NCBI GenBank assembly: GCA_900551245.1
Contig: URVC01000011.1
Location: 1-64,000, forward strand
Source: an uncultured bacterium
GTDB taxonomy: Bacteria; Verrucomicrobiota; Lentisphaeria; Victivallales; Victivallaceae
Length of the DNA stretch: 64,000 nucleotides
Direction: 5' to 3'
The notes beneath the pieces were generated by a model. That model did not search any database. It was not told the DNA's origin and saw only the letters and a program-made list of their open reading frames with translations. Below are positions 50,321 through 59,349 of this stretch, piece by piece; position 1 is the first letter of the stretch, and every line of letters begins with the position of its first letter. The translations under genes and the position numbers were made by a program.

Positions 50321-52217
50321 TTTTATTCTCTCGATGCAGGTTCCGCCGTATCAGTCGCTTACGGCGCTCTTTCTCCTGCTGACGGCGGCGTATGGAATCG
50401 GTTCGCCGCTGCTGTGCCGCTGTCGCTGGCACGGCTCCGCCAGCCTGCGGGAATTCACCGGATTTGTCCTGGGGCTCGATCTGCTGGCTCTGCTTTTCCG
50501 ACTGGGAGAACGCCTTGTCTGCACCATGCCGGCGACGGTGCCGGCGGTTGTGCTGGCGATTCCGTCCGGATACGGCGTCTGGCTCCTGCTGAAGCAGCTC
50601 CCCGCGATCTGCCGCCGCCACTGGCTTCTTCTCCTTCTTGCGGTCGCGGGTGCGGTCTGGACGCTCGGCTCGGCCTTCTGCATGCCTTACGCCTGGGATG
50701 AACAGGTCTATCAGACGGCACTGCCGTTCCGCTATCTTGCGTCGGGGTCGGCGGCGATGGTGCTGGACAATTCCTATTCCGCCTTCCCGGCGATGCAACA
50801 TTTTCTGATGATGCCCGCCATCCGGCTCGGCGGAGTTGTCATGCCGCGACTGCTGGTCTGGGGAGTCTACCCGATCCTCTTTGTCTGGTTCTTCCTGGCA
50901 CTGCGCCGCTTCGGGCGGCTGACCGCGGTGACAATCACGCTGGCACTGCTCCTTTCACCGGTGGTCGCGGCGATGAACCGCGAAAACTACGCGGAGCCCT
51001 TCATCGTACTCAATCTCTTTGCCGGAGCCTGCGCCGTCCGCGGACTGGTTTCCGTGCGAAGTGCGGCGCTCCTGACCGGAATCTTCGCCGGTATGGCGGC
51101 GGCGGTCAAACTGACGGCGGGAGGCGTTTCGCTCGCTCTGCTGCTGCTTCTGGCGGGGCGGCTCCTCCGGAACGGCAGAGGAGTTCGTCCGGCGCTTCCG
51201 CTTTTCGCGGGGTTCTGCGGTGCAGCACTGGCGGCGGCGTTTCCCTTCTATCTTCGCAGTTTTCTAGTGACCGGCAACCCCTTCTATCCCTTCGGCTCCG
51301 GCATTCTTCACCCCGGCTCGACGGCCGCGGCGGTCGAAACCTATCACACGCTTCTCGGCCGCCATCTCTACGGGCTGGAAGGGTGGTGGAGTCCGGCGGT
51401 CGCCTGGATCTTCGCCGGATTCGATGAGAAGCTCTTCGACGGCGTCGTTCTCGGGTTGCAGCTGCCGCTGATGATTGCCACGAGCGGGATCGCCCTGTTC
51501 CTGCTCCACCGTCGTGGAAAGGCGCGGAGCCGGGTGTTTCTCGTCCCTCTTCTGGCGGCGCTGGCAATCTACCTCTTCTGGGGCTACTCTTCGCAACAGA
51601 CCCGGTTTCTTCTGCCGTTCTGTTTCGTCGCCGGATGGGGCATGGCGGCGCTGGCCGGAGCGTTTCCCCGCAAGATTCGGTTCGGGCTCTGCCTCCTGCT
51701 CCTGGCGGCGGCCTGGACAAGCGTTCTAGCGCCGGCCCTGCGTCACTATGAATTTGCCTGGAAGCTTCTGAAAGAAAACCGGAGCAATCCGGCCCGTTTC
51801 CTCGCGCAGAGCAGCCGGGACGGCGCCTATTTCGCCATGCTCGACTACCTCAGCCGGGAGACGCCGGCAAACAGCCGCGTCCTGCTGCTCTTCGAACGGC
51901 GCGGTCTCTTCGTCCCCCGCGAATACCGGATCGGGACGCCGTACTTTCAGGAACAGTTCTTCACGCCGGTGCCGGAGCGCCCCGACGCGGTGCTCGACGC
52001 GCTTTGGCGGGAGAAGATCGACTACATTCTGGTCGGCGCCACCGAACAGAATCCGGAACACCTCGAAGTGTACGACCGGGAGAACCTCAAACTGTCGCTT
52101 CTGTTGCGCTCGCTCCTGCGCGCAGGATCCCTCCGGCTGATTCCGGTTCCGGATGGCGGCGACTACACCCTTCTCGCCGTGGAAAAACCTTCTGACGGCA
52201 AAATCACGGAAAAGTGA
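50307..52217 (+). CDS. GT-C type polytopic membrane glycosyltransferase, GT39-like
   Basis: A 636-aa membrane protein with about 11-13 transmembrane helices. The first extracytoplasmic loop has YAWDEQVYQTALPFRYLASG, an Asp-Glu motif like the catalytic acids of GT39/ArnT-type enzymes, and a C-terminal soluble domain ends with DYILVGATEQN. The GTG start at 50307 follows CAAGGGGG and overlaps the preceding stop region by 14 bp, so it is coupled to the ligase-like protein. Together they may build or attach a surface glycan. It resembles the protein at 13468. Confidence 0.72.
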   Translation: MTLNDFILSMQVPPYQSLTALFLLLTAAYGIGSPLLCRCRWHGSASLREFTGFVLGLDLLALLFRLGERLVCTMPATVPAVVLAIPSGYGVWLLLKQLPAICRRHWLLLLLAVAGAVWTLGSAFCMPYAWDEQVYQTALPFRYLASGSAAMVLDNSYSAFPAMQHFLMMPAIRLGGVVMPRLLVWGVYPILFVWFFLALRRFGRLTAVTITLALLLSPVVAAMNRENYAEPFIVLNLFAGACAVRGLVSVRSAALLTGIFAGMAAAVKLTAGGVSLALLLLLAGRLLRNGRGVRPALPLFAGFCGAALAAAFPFYLRSFLVTGNPFYPFGSGILHPGSTAAAVETYHTLLGRHLYGLEGWWSPAVAWIFAGFDEKLFDGVVLGLQLPLMIATSGIALFLLHRRGKARSRVFLVPLLAALAIYLFWGYSSQQTRFLLPFCFVAGWGMAALAGAFPRKIRFGLCLLLLAAAWTSVLAPALRHYEFAWKLLKENRSNPARFLAQSSRDGAYFAMLDYLSRETPANSRVLLLFERRGLFVPREYRIGTPYFQEQFFTPVPERPDAVLDALWREKIDYILVGATEQNPEHLEVYDRENLKLSLLLRSLLRAGSLRLIPVPDGGDYTLLAVEKPSDGKITEK

Positions 52218-52244
52218 CGGAGTAAATTCCCGCTCAAACTGCGG

Positions 52245-52263
52245 CAAAATCCGTCATTTTGCG
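52245..52263. terminator. Small hairpin between convergent genes
   Basis: GCAAAAT (52245-52251) pairs with ATTTTGC (52257-52263). It overlaps the stop of the minus-strand gene. It is a weak candidate terminator for the plus-strand glycosyltransferase. Confidence 0.35.
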
Positions 52264-52670
52264 TTCCGGGAACGGGAGACACTGCCGGAAGGGACCAGCT
52301 TGATCGACGCACAGACTCCGTCGCCGAGGCAGGAGGCGATCCGCCGCTGAAAGAGGTCCAGCGACGGCGCCAGCTCCCGGATGAGCGCACTGTGCGGCAC
52401 CTCCAGATAGAGCACCCCCTCGTGAAGCCGGGCCGGACGCGCCAGACGCGCCGCCGGACCGGCAATCTTCTCCCAGTGGCTCTCCAGTTCGATGAAATGC
52501 GCCACCTCCGGAGAACGGATGTCACTGCATACGGAATCGATGACGCTGGAAAGCTCCACCGCCTGCGGTGTGTGTGCGGAAATTTCAATCGCGGCACGCT
52601 CCGCGCCGTACCAGTTTCGAAGCATCTGGTAATATTCACGGCGGCGTTTGATCTGGGCGTATTTGCTCAC
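52254..52670 (-). CDS. DUF721/DciA-like protein
   Basis: A 138-aa protein with the DUF721 pattern in its second half (HWEKIAGPAARLARPARLHEGVLYLEVPHSALIRELAPSLDLFQRRI). DUF721 proteins include DciA, which loads the replicative helicase in most bacteria. The N-terminal half is basic and helical. The GTG start at 52670 has GGGGAGG; a longer upstream frame is a shadow. It is the last gene of the five-gene run starting at 56909, 17 bp after the small secreted protein. Confidence 0.75.
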   Translation of the reverse strand: MSKYAQIKRRREYYQMLRNWYGAERAAIEISAHTPQAVELSSVIDSVCSDIRSPEVAHFIELESHWEKIAGPAARLARPARLHEGVLYLEVPHSALIRELAPSLDLFQRRIASCLGDGVCASIKLVPSGSVSRSRNAK

Positions 52671-52687
52671 CGGCCCCTCCCCGCGCC

Positions 52688-53062
52688 TCAGATGTTGATG
52701 TCGAGCCCGACCATCATGGCAGGCAGAAGCAGTGTGTGCACCACCAGCTTCCCGGGGGCGATGAATCCTTTGATCGTGTTGACCAGCCCGTTGCGGAATC
52801 CGCCGAACGGCGCGCCGATGCTCATCTGCAACAACCCCAGAGGCAGCCGGAGAGTCTGGAGCGTATCCTCTCCCATCTTGAGGAGACACCGCCCGGTGTT
52901 GAGCCCGGCGCGGATCAGATAGGGCTTGGCCACGTTGGCCGCCTTGATCGCAATCGGGGCGAGAATGGCGAGCGTCACCGGGTCGATCGCTTCCGCCTTC
53001 GGCGCCGGAAACGCGAAGGTCACCATGATCGCAAGCAATGAAATTTGTACAACTCGTCTCAT
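52688..53062 (-). CDS. Small exported protein of unknown function
   Basis: A 124-aa protein with a clear signal peptide (RRVVQISLLAIMVTFAFPAPKAEA). The mature part is hydrophobic/amphipathic, containing AILAPIAIKAANVAKPYLIRAGL and a Gly/Phe-rich centre. I recognise no family. Its place between murG and the DciA-like gene, 21 bp after murG, hints at an envelope role. The ribosome site is weak (GAAGAA). Confidence 0.68.
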   Translation of the reverse strand: MRRVVQISLLAIMVTFAFPAPKAEAIDPVTLAILAPIAIKAANVAKPYLIRAGLNTGRCLLKMGEDTLQTLRLPLGLLQMSIGAPFGGFRNGLVNTIKGFIAPGKLVVHTLLLPAMMVGLDINI

Positions 53063-53083
53063 AATTCTTCAATATACTCCCGT

Positions 53084-54229
53084 TTAACCGGGAATACAAT
53101 CCCTGGAAGCGGTTCCGGCGGAAATTTCTTCAATCAGCTCCCGTGCGGCGTGCGGCCGGGCCAGCGCCGCCGCCCGTCTTCCCCGCTCCGCCCAGGCGGC
53201 GGGGTCGGCGAGAAATCCGGTGAAGAGCTCCTGCGCCCGCTCCGGCGTAAACTGCGCGTTGTCAATCCGCAACGCCGCCCCGGCGGAGGCGAGAAAATCG
53301 GCGTTGTCGCTCTGATGGTTCTCCGCCGCATAGGGATAGGGAATCAGCACCGCGCCCCGGCCGAAGAGCGCCAGTTCCGCCACCGTACTGCCGCCGGAAC
53401 GGGAGAGCACCAGATCGGCCGCGCCGAGAAACAGCTCCATCTTCTCCGACCCCGGCAGAACCAGCCGGGGGAACGCCGCCCCCTCATAGGCGCCGAGCGC
53501 CTCCTCCAGGCGGGCGGGACCGGCCAGATGAAGCACCTGAAAGTCCGCCCGGTTCTGCGCCTTCAGGGCCGCCGGGCAGGTCACGTTGAAAATACGCGCC
53601 CCCTGACTGCCGCCGAAAATCAGAATCACCGGCAGGGCCGGGTCGAAACGGCTTCCGAACTCCCGGTTCAGCCCGGCGATCGCCTCGGCGCGGGAAATAC
53701 CGGCATACTTCGCCAGTTCCGGCCGGACCGGCATCCCGGTGGTGATCACCCGGCAACGGCATGCCGCGGCATTGACCGGCGGGAATGCGGTCGCCAGCAG
53801 TTCCGCACCGCGCGAAAGCCACCGGTTCGCCTTGCCGATCCGGGCGTTGCCGTCGTGCAGAAAACAGGGAATGTGCTGTTTTTTCGCCGCAAGAAACGCG
53901 GGCAGTGAGGCGAAGGAGCCCATCCCGAGCAACGCCTGCGGCTGAAAAGCGACCAGTTCCTGCCGCGCCGCCCGGTATCCGCCGGCGAGCCCGCGAAGGA
54001 AGCGGAACGCCCGCGCAGGCGAGTGCCCCGGGCTCGGCATCAGCGGCAGTTCCACCGCCCGGATTCCCGCCGCACAGGCGATCTCTTTCTGTCGGGCGGA
54101 ATTGACGCCGGAGAGCAGCAGCAGAACCTCGCCGCCGAACTCCTCCTGAAACACTCTCGCCGTGCTCAGACCCGGGTAGAAATGGCCCCCCGTTCCGCCG
54201 CAGGTGACGACCAGACGATGCAGTTTCAT
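53084..54229 (-). CDS. murG: UDP-GlcNAc:MurNAc-pentapeptide-undecaprenol GlcNAc transferase
   Basis: A 381-aa GT28 enzyme that converts lipid I to lipid II at the inner membrane face. The N-terminal GGTGGHFYPG loop (about 11-20) and the C-terminal donor site SRSGGSTVAELALFGRGAVLIPYPYAAENHQ (about 280-310) are intact, as is IFGGSQGARIFN near 205. The start at 54229 (MKLHRL) is chosen because AGGAGGAG lies 10 nt upstream, within the end of ftsW; ATG 54250 would have no ribosome site. It lies 7 bp after ftsW. Confidence 0.96.
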   Translation of the reverse strand: MKLHRLVVTCGGTGGHFYPGLSTARVFQEEFGGEVLLLLSGVNSARQKEIACAAGIRAVELPLMPSPGHSPARAFRFLRGLAGGYRAARQELVAFQPQALLGMGSFASLPAFLAAKKQHIPCFLHDGNARIGKANRWLSRGAELLATAFPPVNAAACRCRVITTGMPVRPELAKYAGISRAEAIAGLNREFGSRFDPALPVILIFGGSQGARIFNVTCPAALKAQNRADFQVLHLAGPARLEEALGAYEGAAFPRLVLPGSEKMELFLGAADLVLSRSGGSTVAELALFGRGAVLIPYPYAAENHQSDNADFLASAGAALRIDNAQFTPERAQELFTGFLADPAAWAERGRRAAALARPHAARELIEEISAGTASRDCIPG

Positions 54230-54236
54230 GACGAAA

Positions 54237-55466
54237 TCACTCCTCCTCATTCCGGTACTTCCGCCACCACGGCAGGAAGGAACAGGTCCGGCGGATGGCG
54301 TTGAGATACTCTTCGTTATACCCGGGGTACGCGGTCTCGGCCGCGATCGAAACCAGCAGTCCCACCGCGATCAGACAGGCCATCATGTTGCTTCCTCCGT
54401 AGCTGATGAACGGCGCGGGCATCCCCTTGGTCGGCGCCGAACCGGAGACCACCGCGATGTTGATCGCCGCCTGGAGCGTGATCCCCATCGTCAGAGCGAA
54501 TCCGAGCAGCATCCCCAGCCGCGACGGGGACTGCAAACTGATCTTGAGCGCGCAGATCGTGAACCAGGCGTAGAGCGCGATCAGGATCAACATCCAGACC
54601 AGCCCCAGCTCCTCGCCGACGATCGCCAGAATGAAGTCGGTGTGCGCCTCCGGCAGATACTTGGCCTTCATCCGGCTCTCCATGAAACCGATGCCGGTCC
54701 AGCCGCCGGAGCCGAGCGCCAGCAGGGAGTTCCAGAGCTGGTAGCCTTCGTCCTGCTGGACCAGCTCCGGCCGGGTGAACGAGGTGATCCGCGCGAGCCG
54801 GGTCGGGTCATGCAGAACAATATACACCCCCAGCAGCGCGACAATCGCCGCCGGAATGACGAAATAGCGCAAATTCAGCCCGGCGATGAAGAGTGTCAGG
54901 CAGGTGACCGACAACACCAGAAGTGTGGTGCCGAAGTCCCTCCCGATCAGAATGCCGCCGATCAGCAGCCCCGCTCCCAGCGCGAGCGGCAGGAGGCCGT
55001 TCCGGCTCCGGAGCAGAGCGAAGGTGCGCAGATTGTCCGAACAATACTTCGCCACGAAGAGCGCCACCGCGATCTTCGCGAACTCCGACGGCTGCAGACT
55101 CAGCTCCAGCCCCGGCAACCGGATGCGGATCCATCGGTTGGCACCGTTGATGGCGGGGAAGAAGAGCACCGCCATCATCAGCAGCACAAAACAGATCCCC
55201 ATCCACCAGTAGCGGCCGGCGGCAATCCGGCGGTACCCGACGACGAACGCGGCGAACGCACCGGCCGACCCGAGCGCCACCCAGATGATCTGGTTGCGGA
55301 AATACTTCAACCCGGCGGTGTTGTAACTCGCCGAATAGAGCATGGTCAGCCCGAAGACCACCAGCACCGTCACCACCAGCAGCAGCCAGCGCGCCGGGAT
55401 GATCGCGGAACTGGTGTCCTCCCCGTTCACCTGTGAAAGTTCGTCCGTCAGGAAGAGATTCTTCAC
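54237..55466 (-). CDS. ftsW: FtsW, divisome peptidoglycan glycosyltransferase
   Basis: A 409-aa SEDS-family membrane protein with about ten transmembrane helices. Signatures are LQPSEFAKIAVALFVAKY (near 125), GRDFGTTLLVL (near 175) and APFISYGGSNMM (near 355). It is identified as FtsW because murG follows 7 bp downstream, the conserved division and cell wall cluster order. It differs from the RodA-like protein at 8818. The rest of the classical dcw cluster is absent here. It starts 15 bp after the pyrophosphorylase gene. Confidence 0.94.
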   Translation of the reverse strand: MKNLFLTDELSQVNGEDTSSAIIPARWLLLVVTVLVVFGLTMLYSASYNTAGLKYFRNQIIWVALGSAGAFAAFVVGYRRIAAGRYWWMGICFVLLMMAVLFFPAINGANRWIRIRLPGLELSLQPSEFAKIAVALFVAKYCSDNLRTFALLRSRNGLLPLALGAGLLIGGILIGRDFGTTLLVLSVTCLTLFIAGLNLRYFVIPAAIVALLGVYIVLHDPTRLARITSFTRPELVQQDEGYQLWNSLLALGSGGWTGIGFMESRMKAKYLPEAHTDFILAIVGEELGLVWMLILIALYAWFTICALKISLQSPSRLGMLLGFALTMGITLQAAINIAVVSGSAPTKGMPAPFISYGGSNMMACLIAVGLLVSIAAETAYPGYNEEYLNAIRRTCSFLPWWRKYRNEEE

Positions 55467-55481
55467 GCCGCCGTATCCCTT

Positions 55482-56909
55482 TTATTCCAGATAGAGCTTC
55501 GCTCCCCGGGCGATTTCGCGCAGATTGTGTTCCGCGACGTAGGCGTCGACATCCGCCTGGTCGAAGATCCGGCGGGGCGAGAGTTCGATCAGCGCATCCA
55601 CCTTCCCCTCCGGCGTGCGCGGCACCTTGACCCCCGCCGCCTCCAGCCGCCGCGCATCGCGGTCGACCAGCAGCGCCCGGCAGCTCTCGACCGAATCGAC
55701 GCCGGTCGGATTCTTGGTCGGGGCAAAGAGGTCCTCACGCCGCCCCTCGAGCACCATCGTGCGCTTCGCCAGCGGCATCGCGTCGAAGATGAACGACTCG
55801 AGCTTGACGCCGTTCGGTTCGGAGGGTTTGACCAGGTTGCCCACCTCGTCGAGGCAGGGGATCTTCTTGTCGGCGCGGTGCCACGGCAGTTTCAGCGAGC
55901 CGCCCGCGGTCAGGTGCTCGATGAATTCCCGCGAAATCACGTGAATCGCCGGACTGCCGGCGATGAAGCGCAGCGAACCATCCGGATTGCGGCTTTCAGC
56001 AAGTTCCGCGGGCAGGTCGCTGTATTCGATGATCTCGATGTGCCCCTGGGTGACGCAGAAGTTGCCCAGTTTCTCGAACGGACCGGTCTTGGCGAGCATG
56101 ATTGCGCTCATTTCAGAGTTTTCGAGGTCGTGGAGTCCGACGAAAAGCGGATTCACCACCGGAATGAGCGGGTTATCCACCTGGAAGTAGGAGAGATATT
56201 CGACCCCTTCGCGCTTCATGCGGTCGAGCGCGCCGGATTTGCGCAGTGCCAGCAGCGTGCCGCCGTGGCCGTTCGGCGAAAGCGAGAGGGAATCCTTCTC
56301 CGCCAGCAGAAGTTTGCCGTCGTAACCGATCGCCGGCATCGTCCCCTGCGTGAAGAAGAAGACCTGTTCCGGCGCCAGCCCGAAGAAGGCGTGTTCGCAG
56401 AAGAACGCCTCGGTCGCCTCCCGGTTCAGCAGACTGGTCATCACGTACCAGGTGAGCGGCTTCCCGAACTTCTCACCGGCGCGGAGAATCGAGGAGGCGA
56501 AGTACTCGAAGAGCGTCTTGCCGGTCACCGGCGCGATCGGATAGGTCCCTTTCGGGCCGTCGAATCCGAGCCGGGTCCCCTGTCCGCCGGCGACGGTGAG
56601 GCAGCTCACCTTGCCGGCGCGCAGCAGTTCGGCGCCGCGCGCTTCGGCTTTTTCGTAGAGGGCGCGCTGCGCCTCGTCCTTCGGCACGAGCGGGAAGTAG
56701 GGCGCCGGCCCGAGATCGTCCGGAATCCGGGTCTTCGGACGGACCAGCACATATTCGCGGATCAGCTGATCCATTTCGTTGAAGTCGATCTCATCCAGCT
56801 GCCCGGCGAGCTTCTCCTGCTGTGCCGGAGAGAGTTCCGGCCAGAAGCGGAGCAGCTGTTCCTGGTGAACGGGGGCGAGGCGATCAAAAAGCTGTTGACG
56901 GCGGTCCAT
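55482..56909 (-). CDS. UDP-sugar pyrophosphorylase of the eukaryotic UAP1-like type
   Basis: A 475-aa UDPGP-family nucleotidyltransferase. The nucleotide loop GGQGTRLGFDGPKG (G108 to G121) and HGGTLLALRKSGALD with YFQVDNPLIP further on are typical of UDP-N-acetylglucosamine/UDP-sugar pyrophosphorylases of eukaryotes and some PVC and Bacteroidota bacteria, unlike bacterial GlmU. It probably makes UDP-GlcNAc or a related UDP-sugar for murG, the donor user two genes downstream. The start at 56909 follows GGAAGGAA. It is the first gene of a five-gene run. Confidence 0.9.
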   Translation of the reverse strand: MDRRQQLFDRLAPVHQEQLLRFWPELSPAQQEKLAGQLDEIDFNEMDQLIREYVLVRPKTRIPDDLGPAPYFPLVPKDEAQRALYEKAEARGAELLRAGKVSCLTVAGGQGTRLGFDGPKGTYPIAPVTGKTLFEYFASSILRAGEKFGKPLTWYVMTSLLNREATEAFFCEHAFFGLAPEQVFFFTQGTMPAIGYDGKLLLAEKDSLSLSPNGHGGTLLALRKSGALDRMKREGVEYLSYFQVDNPLIPVVNPLFVGLHDLENSEMSAIMLAKTGPFEKLGNFCVTQGHIEIIEYSDLPAELAESRNPDGSLRFIAGSPAIHVISREFIEHLTAGGSLKLPWHRADKKIPCLDEVGNLVKPSEPNGVKLESFIFDAMPLAKRTMVLEGRREDLFAPTKNPTGVDSVESCRALLVDRDARRLEAAGVKVPRTPEGKVDALIELSPRRIFDQADVDAYVAEHNLREIARGAKLYLE

Positions 56910-56960
56910 GATTGCAAGGTTCCTTCCATATGTGAATCGCAGGTATGATTGCTGTTCTAC

Positions 56961-56989
56961 AATATACTCCGGAATTGCGGCAACCGCAA
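56961..56989 (-). promoter_or_regulatory. Promoter of the pyrophosphorylase-ftsW-murG run
   Basis: On the minus strand TTGCGG (56989-56984), 17 bp, TATATT (56966-56961), 52 bp upstream of the start. Confidence 0.6.
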
Positions 56990-57036
56990 CCGCCGGACGC
57001 GGATTTTTCCACACTCTTCTCCGGGAAATCTGCGCC

Positions 57037-57801
57037 CTACGGCAACTGCGAGGGCGGCACGCCGAAAAACTGCTTGAACGCCTTCGACAGGTGGAACTCG
57101 TCGTAGAATCCGGTCTCCGCGGCGATCTCCTTCAAGGTCAGTCCGCGTTCGACCAGCAGCCGCGCCTTCTCCAGCCGGAGCCGCCGGAGGTAGGCGCGCA
57201 GCGGCATCCCAAACTCCGCCGGAAAGTGGTGCGACAGATAACTGGTCGAACAGCCGGTCCGCGCGGCCAGCTCCTTCAGCGTGATTTTCCGGTGAAAGTT
57301 CCGGTCGATGTACTCCGACGCGGCGTCGACCCAGCGCGGCCGGTGCAGGTGGATCATCTCCTGCTGAATGATGTGTTCGCCGACAATCCGCAGCAGCCGG
57401 GCGATTTCGCACATCATCTCCGGGGTGCCGGTGCGCACCCCCTCCGCCGGAAGCGCGCTCTCCTCCCGGCGGATCTGCCCGAACACGAGGCCGCCCAGGT
57501 AGAGGCCGCGGCGGCTGTAGAGCGGCACGACGCCGTCGAGCAGTCCGGCGTGGCAGCAGTAGATCACTTCGCGGCGGGTCCGGCGCGCTTCGGCGAGGTG
57601 TTCCAGGTCGCACCGGACACAGCGCGCGTCGAATTCGGGATCCTCCCGGCGGTGGCGGAGGCAGAAATCCGAGTGCGGCCGCCCCGTCGCACTCACCTGT
57701 TCCGCCCCGGTGCAGTCGAAGAAGGTGAGCCGGATGTTCAGCTGGCGCGACAGCAGGCCGATGAGTTCAATCAGCGAAGTGGGCGGTTCCGGATCCGGCA
57801 T
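57037..57801 (-). CDS. AraC family regulator with PocR-type sensor
   Basis: A 254-aa regulator. The PocR-like sensor (about 10-130) has a cysteine set HSDFCLRH...CVRCDLEH...YCCHAGLLDGVVPL. The DNA-binding half (about 160-250) has two helix-turn-helix motifs (KELAARTGCSTSYLSHHFPAEFG and LKEIAAETGFYDEFHLSKAFKQFFGVPP). The start at 57801 suits the promoter at 57843-57870; ATG 57828 is possible but lies almost on the predicted start of RNA and has AGGA too close. It is divergent from the sugar isomerase operon and presumably activates it. Confidence 0.9.
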   Translation of the reverse strand: MPDPEPPTSLIELIGLLSRQLNIRLTFFDCTGAEQVSATGRPHSDFCLRHRREDPEFDARCVRCDLEHLAEARRTRREVIYCCHAGLLDGVVPLYSRRGLYLGGLVFGQIRREESALPAEGVRTGTPEMMCEIARLLRIVGEHIIQQEMIHLHRPRWVDAASEYIDRNFHRKITLKELAARTGCSTSYLSHHFPAEFGMPLRAYLRRLRLEKARLLVERGLTLKEIAAETGFYDEFHLSKAFKQFFGVPPSQLP

Positions 57802-57842
57802 GGCGGGGACTTCTCTTTTTCGGTTCATTCCTGTCACGGAAT

Positions 57843-57870
57843 AGTATAGCACATTTCTGAAATTTTGCCA
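57843..57870 (-). promoter_or_regulatory. Promoter of the PocR-AraC regulator
   Basis: On the minus strand TGGCAA (57870-57865), 16 bp, TATACT (57848-57843). A small inverted repeat CATGC-CGAA-GCATG (57879-57892) lies between this and the divergent promoter and may be a regulator site. Confidence 0.5.
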
Positions 57871-57899
57871 GTTTTTCCATGCCGAAGCATGCGATTCCA

Positions 57900-57928
57900 T
57901 TCTCAAACCGGGCGCGGACAGGTATAAT
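57900..57928 (+). promoter_or_regulatory. Promoter of the isomerase-kinase-aldolase operon
   Basis: TTCTCA (57900-57905), 17 bp, TATAAT (57923-57928), 26 bp before the ATG at 57955. The weak -35 with a perfect -10 suits an activator-dependent promoter. Confidence 0.65.
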
Positions 57929-57954
57929 AAAAACAGAGAAAGGAGAGTTCTGCC

Positions 57955-59346
57955 ATGAAGTTTGCACTCTATCTGGGAAACCGGGGATTCTTCCCGGAGC
58001 GACTGATCGCCGAAGCCCGCCGCGAGGTCACCGGGGCGCTTGCCGCGCTCGGAATCGACACATTGTGCGCACCGGAAAATCTCACCCGCTACGGCGCGGT
58101 GGAGACCGCCGCCGAAGGACGCGCCTTTGCCGGCTTCCTCGCGAAACATCGCGGCGAATATGACGGCGTCCTGCTGGTTCTGCCGAACTTCGGTGACGAA
58201 AACGGCGCGTCGGAGGCGCTGTGCGACTGCGGGGTGCCGATCTACATCCTCGCCTATCCCGACGAGCTCGACAAGATGGACTTCCAGTCCCGCCGCGACG
58301 CCTTCTGCGGCAAGCTCTCGATCATGGATGTCTTCACCCAGTTCAACCTGCCGTTCACGGCGTGGGAGCCGCACACGCTCCACCCCGCCTCGCCCCGGTT
58401 CGCCGAAGAGATGCGGCAGTTCGCCGCAGTCTGCCGGATCGTCCGCGGCATGAAACGGTGCCGGATCGGCGCAATCGGCGCCAGGCCGACCGCCTTCAAG
58501 ACCATCCGGTTCGACGAGGTGGCGCTGCAGAAGAAGGGGATCACCGTCGAAGTGTTCGACAACTCCGATCTGCTGCTCGAAGTGGAAAAGGTGAAATCCG
58601 GTTCGCCCGAACTGGAGACGAAGATCCGCCGTTTCCGGGAGTACACCGATTTCAGCGGCGTCCCGGCCGACCGGGTCGAGATGCTCGCCCGGCTCTCGGT
58701 CGCCATCGACCGCATGATCGAACGTTACGACCTGCAGGCGGTCAGCCTGCGTTGCTGGCTCGACCTCGAACAGACGCTGAAAATTTCGCCGTGCGTCGTG
58801 CTGAGCGAACTCAACGACCGGGGCATCCCCGCCGCCTGCGAGCTGGATGTCGGCAACGCGGTGGCGATGTACGCGCTCGCCCTCGCGTCGCAGGAGCCCG
58901 CCGCCTGCCTCGACTGGAACAACAATTATGAGGAGGATCCCGACCGCTGCATCCTCTTCCACTGCGGCCCGGTGGCCCAGAAGCTGATGGCCGCGCGCGG
59001 ACGGGTGATCGACCACCCGATGTTCGCCAAGTCGCTCGGCGAAGGATGCGCCTTCGGCTGCAACGTCGGACGGCTCCGGCCGATGCCGTTCACCTTCGCC
59101 TCGGCGGCGACCGTCGACGGCAAGGTGCGCTTCTATTCCGGCGAAGGGGAGTTCACCCGCGACCAGCTGCCGGAGGAGTTCTTCGGCTGCGGCGGCGTGG
59201 CGCACATTCCGGGACTTCAGCCCAAACTGATCCGCATCGGCCGCGGCGGCTACCGCCACCATGTCAGCATGACCGAAGGCTCCTGGCGCCGGGCGATCGA
59301 CGAGGCGTTCACCAACTATCTCGGGTACGAGAAGACGGAGCTCTGA
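57955..59346 (+). CDS. L-fucose/L-arabinose isomerase family sugar isomerase
   Basis: A 463-aa enzyme of the fucose/arabinose isomerase fold, expected to convert an aldose to a ketose with a divalent metal. Candidate metal-site segments are ACELDVGNAVAMYALAL (near 300), CLDWNNNYEEDPDR (near 320) and GGYRHHVSM near the C-terminus. It is shorter than classical FucI (about 590 aa), so the substrate should not be assumed to be fucose. AAAGGAG precedes the ATG. It is the first gene of a run with FGGY kinase and class II aldolase and is divergent from PocR-AraC. Confidence 0.85.
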   Translation: MKFALYLGNRGFFPERLIAEARREVTGALAALGIDTLCAPENLTRYGAVETAAEGRAFAGFLAKHRGEYDGVLLVLPNFGDENGASEALCDCGVPIYILAYPDELDKMDFQSRRDAFCGKLSIMDVFTQFNLPFTAWEPHTLHPASPRFAEEMRQFAAVCRIVRGMKRCRIGAIGARPTAFKTIRFDEVALQKKGITVEVFDNSDLLLEVEKVKSGSPELETKIRRFREYTDFSGVPADRVEMLARLSVAIDRMIERYDLQAVSLRCWLDLEQTLKISPCVVLSELNDRGIPAACELDVGNAVAMYALALASQEPAACLDWNNNYEEDPDRCILFHCGPVAQKLMAARGRVIDHPMFAKSLGEGCAFGCNVGRLRPMPFTFASAATVDGKVRFYSGEGEFTRDQLPEEFFGCGGVAHIPGLQPKLIRIGRGGYRHHVSMTEGSWRRAIDEAFTNYLGYEKTEL

Positions 59347-59349
59347 GCG

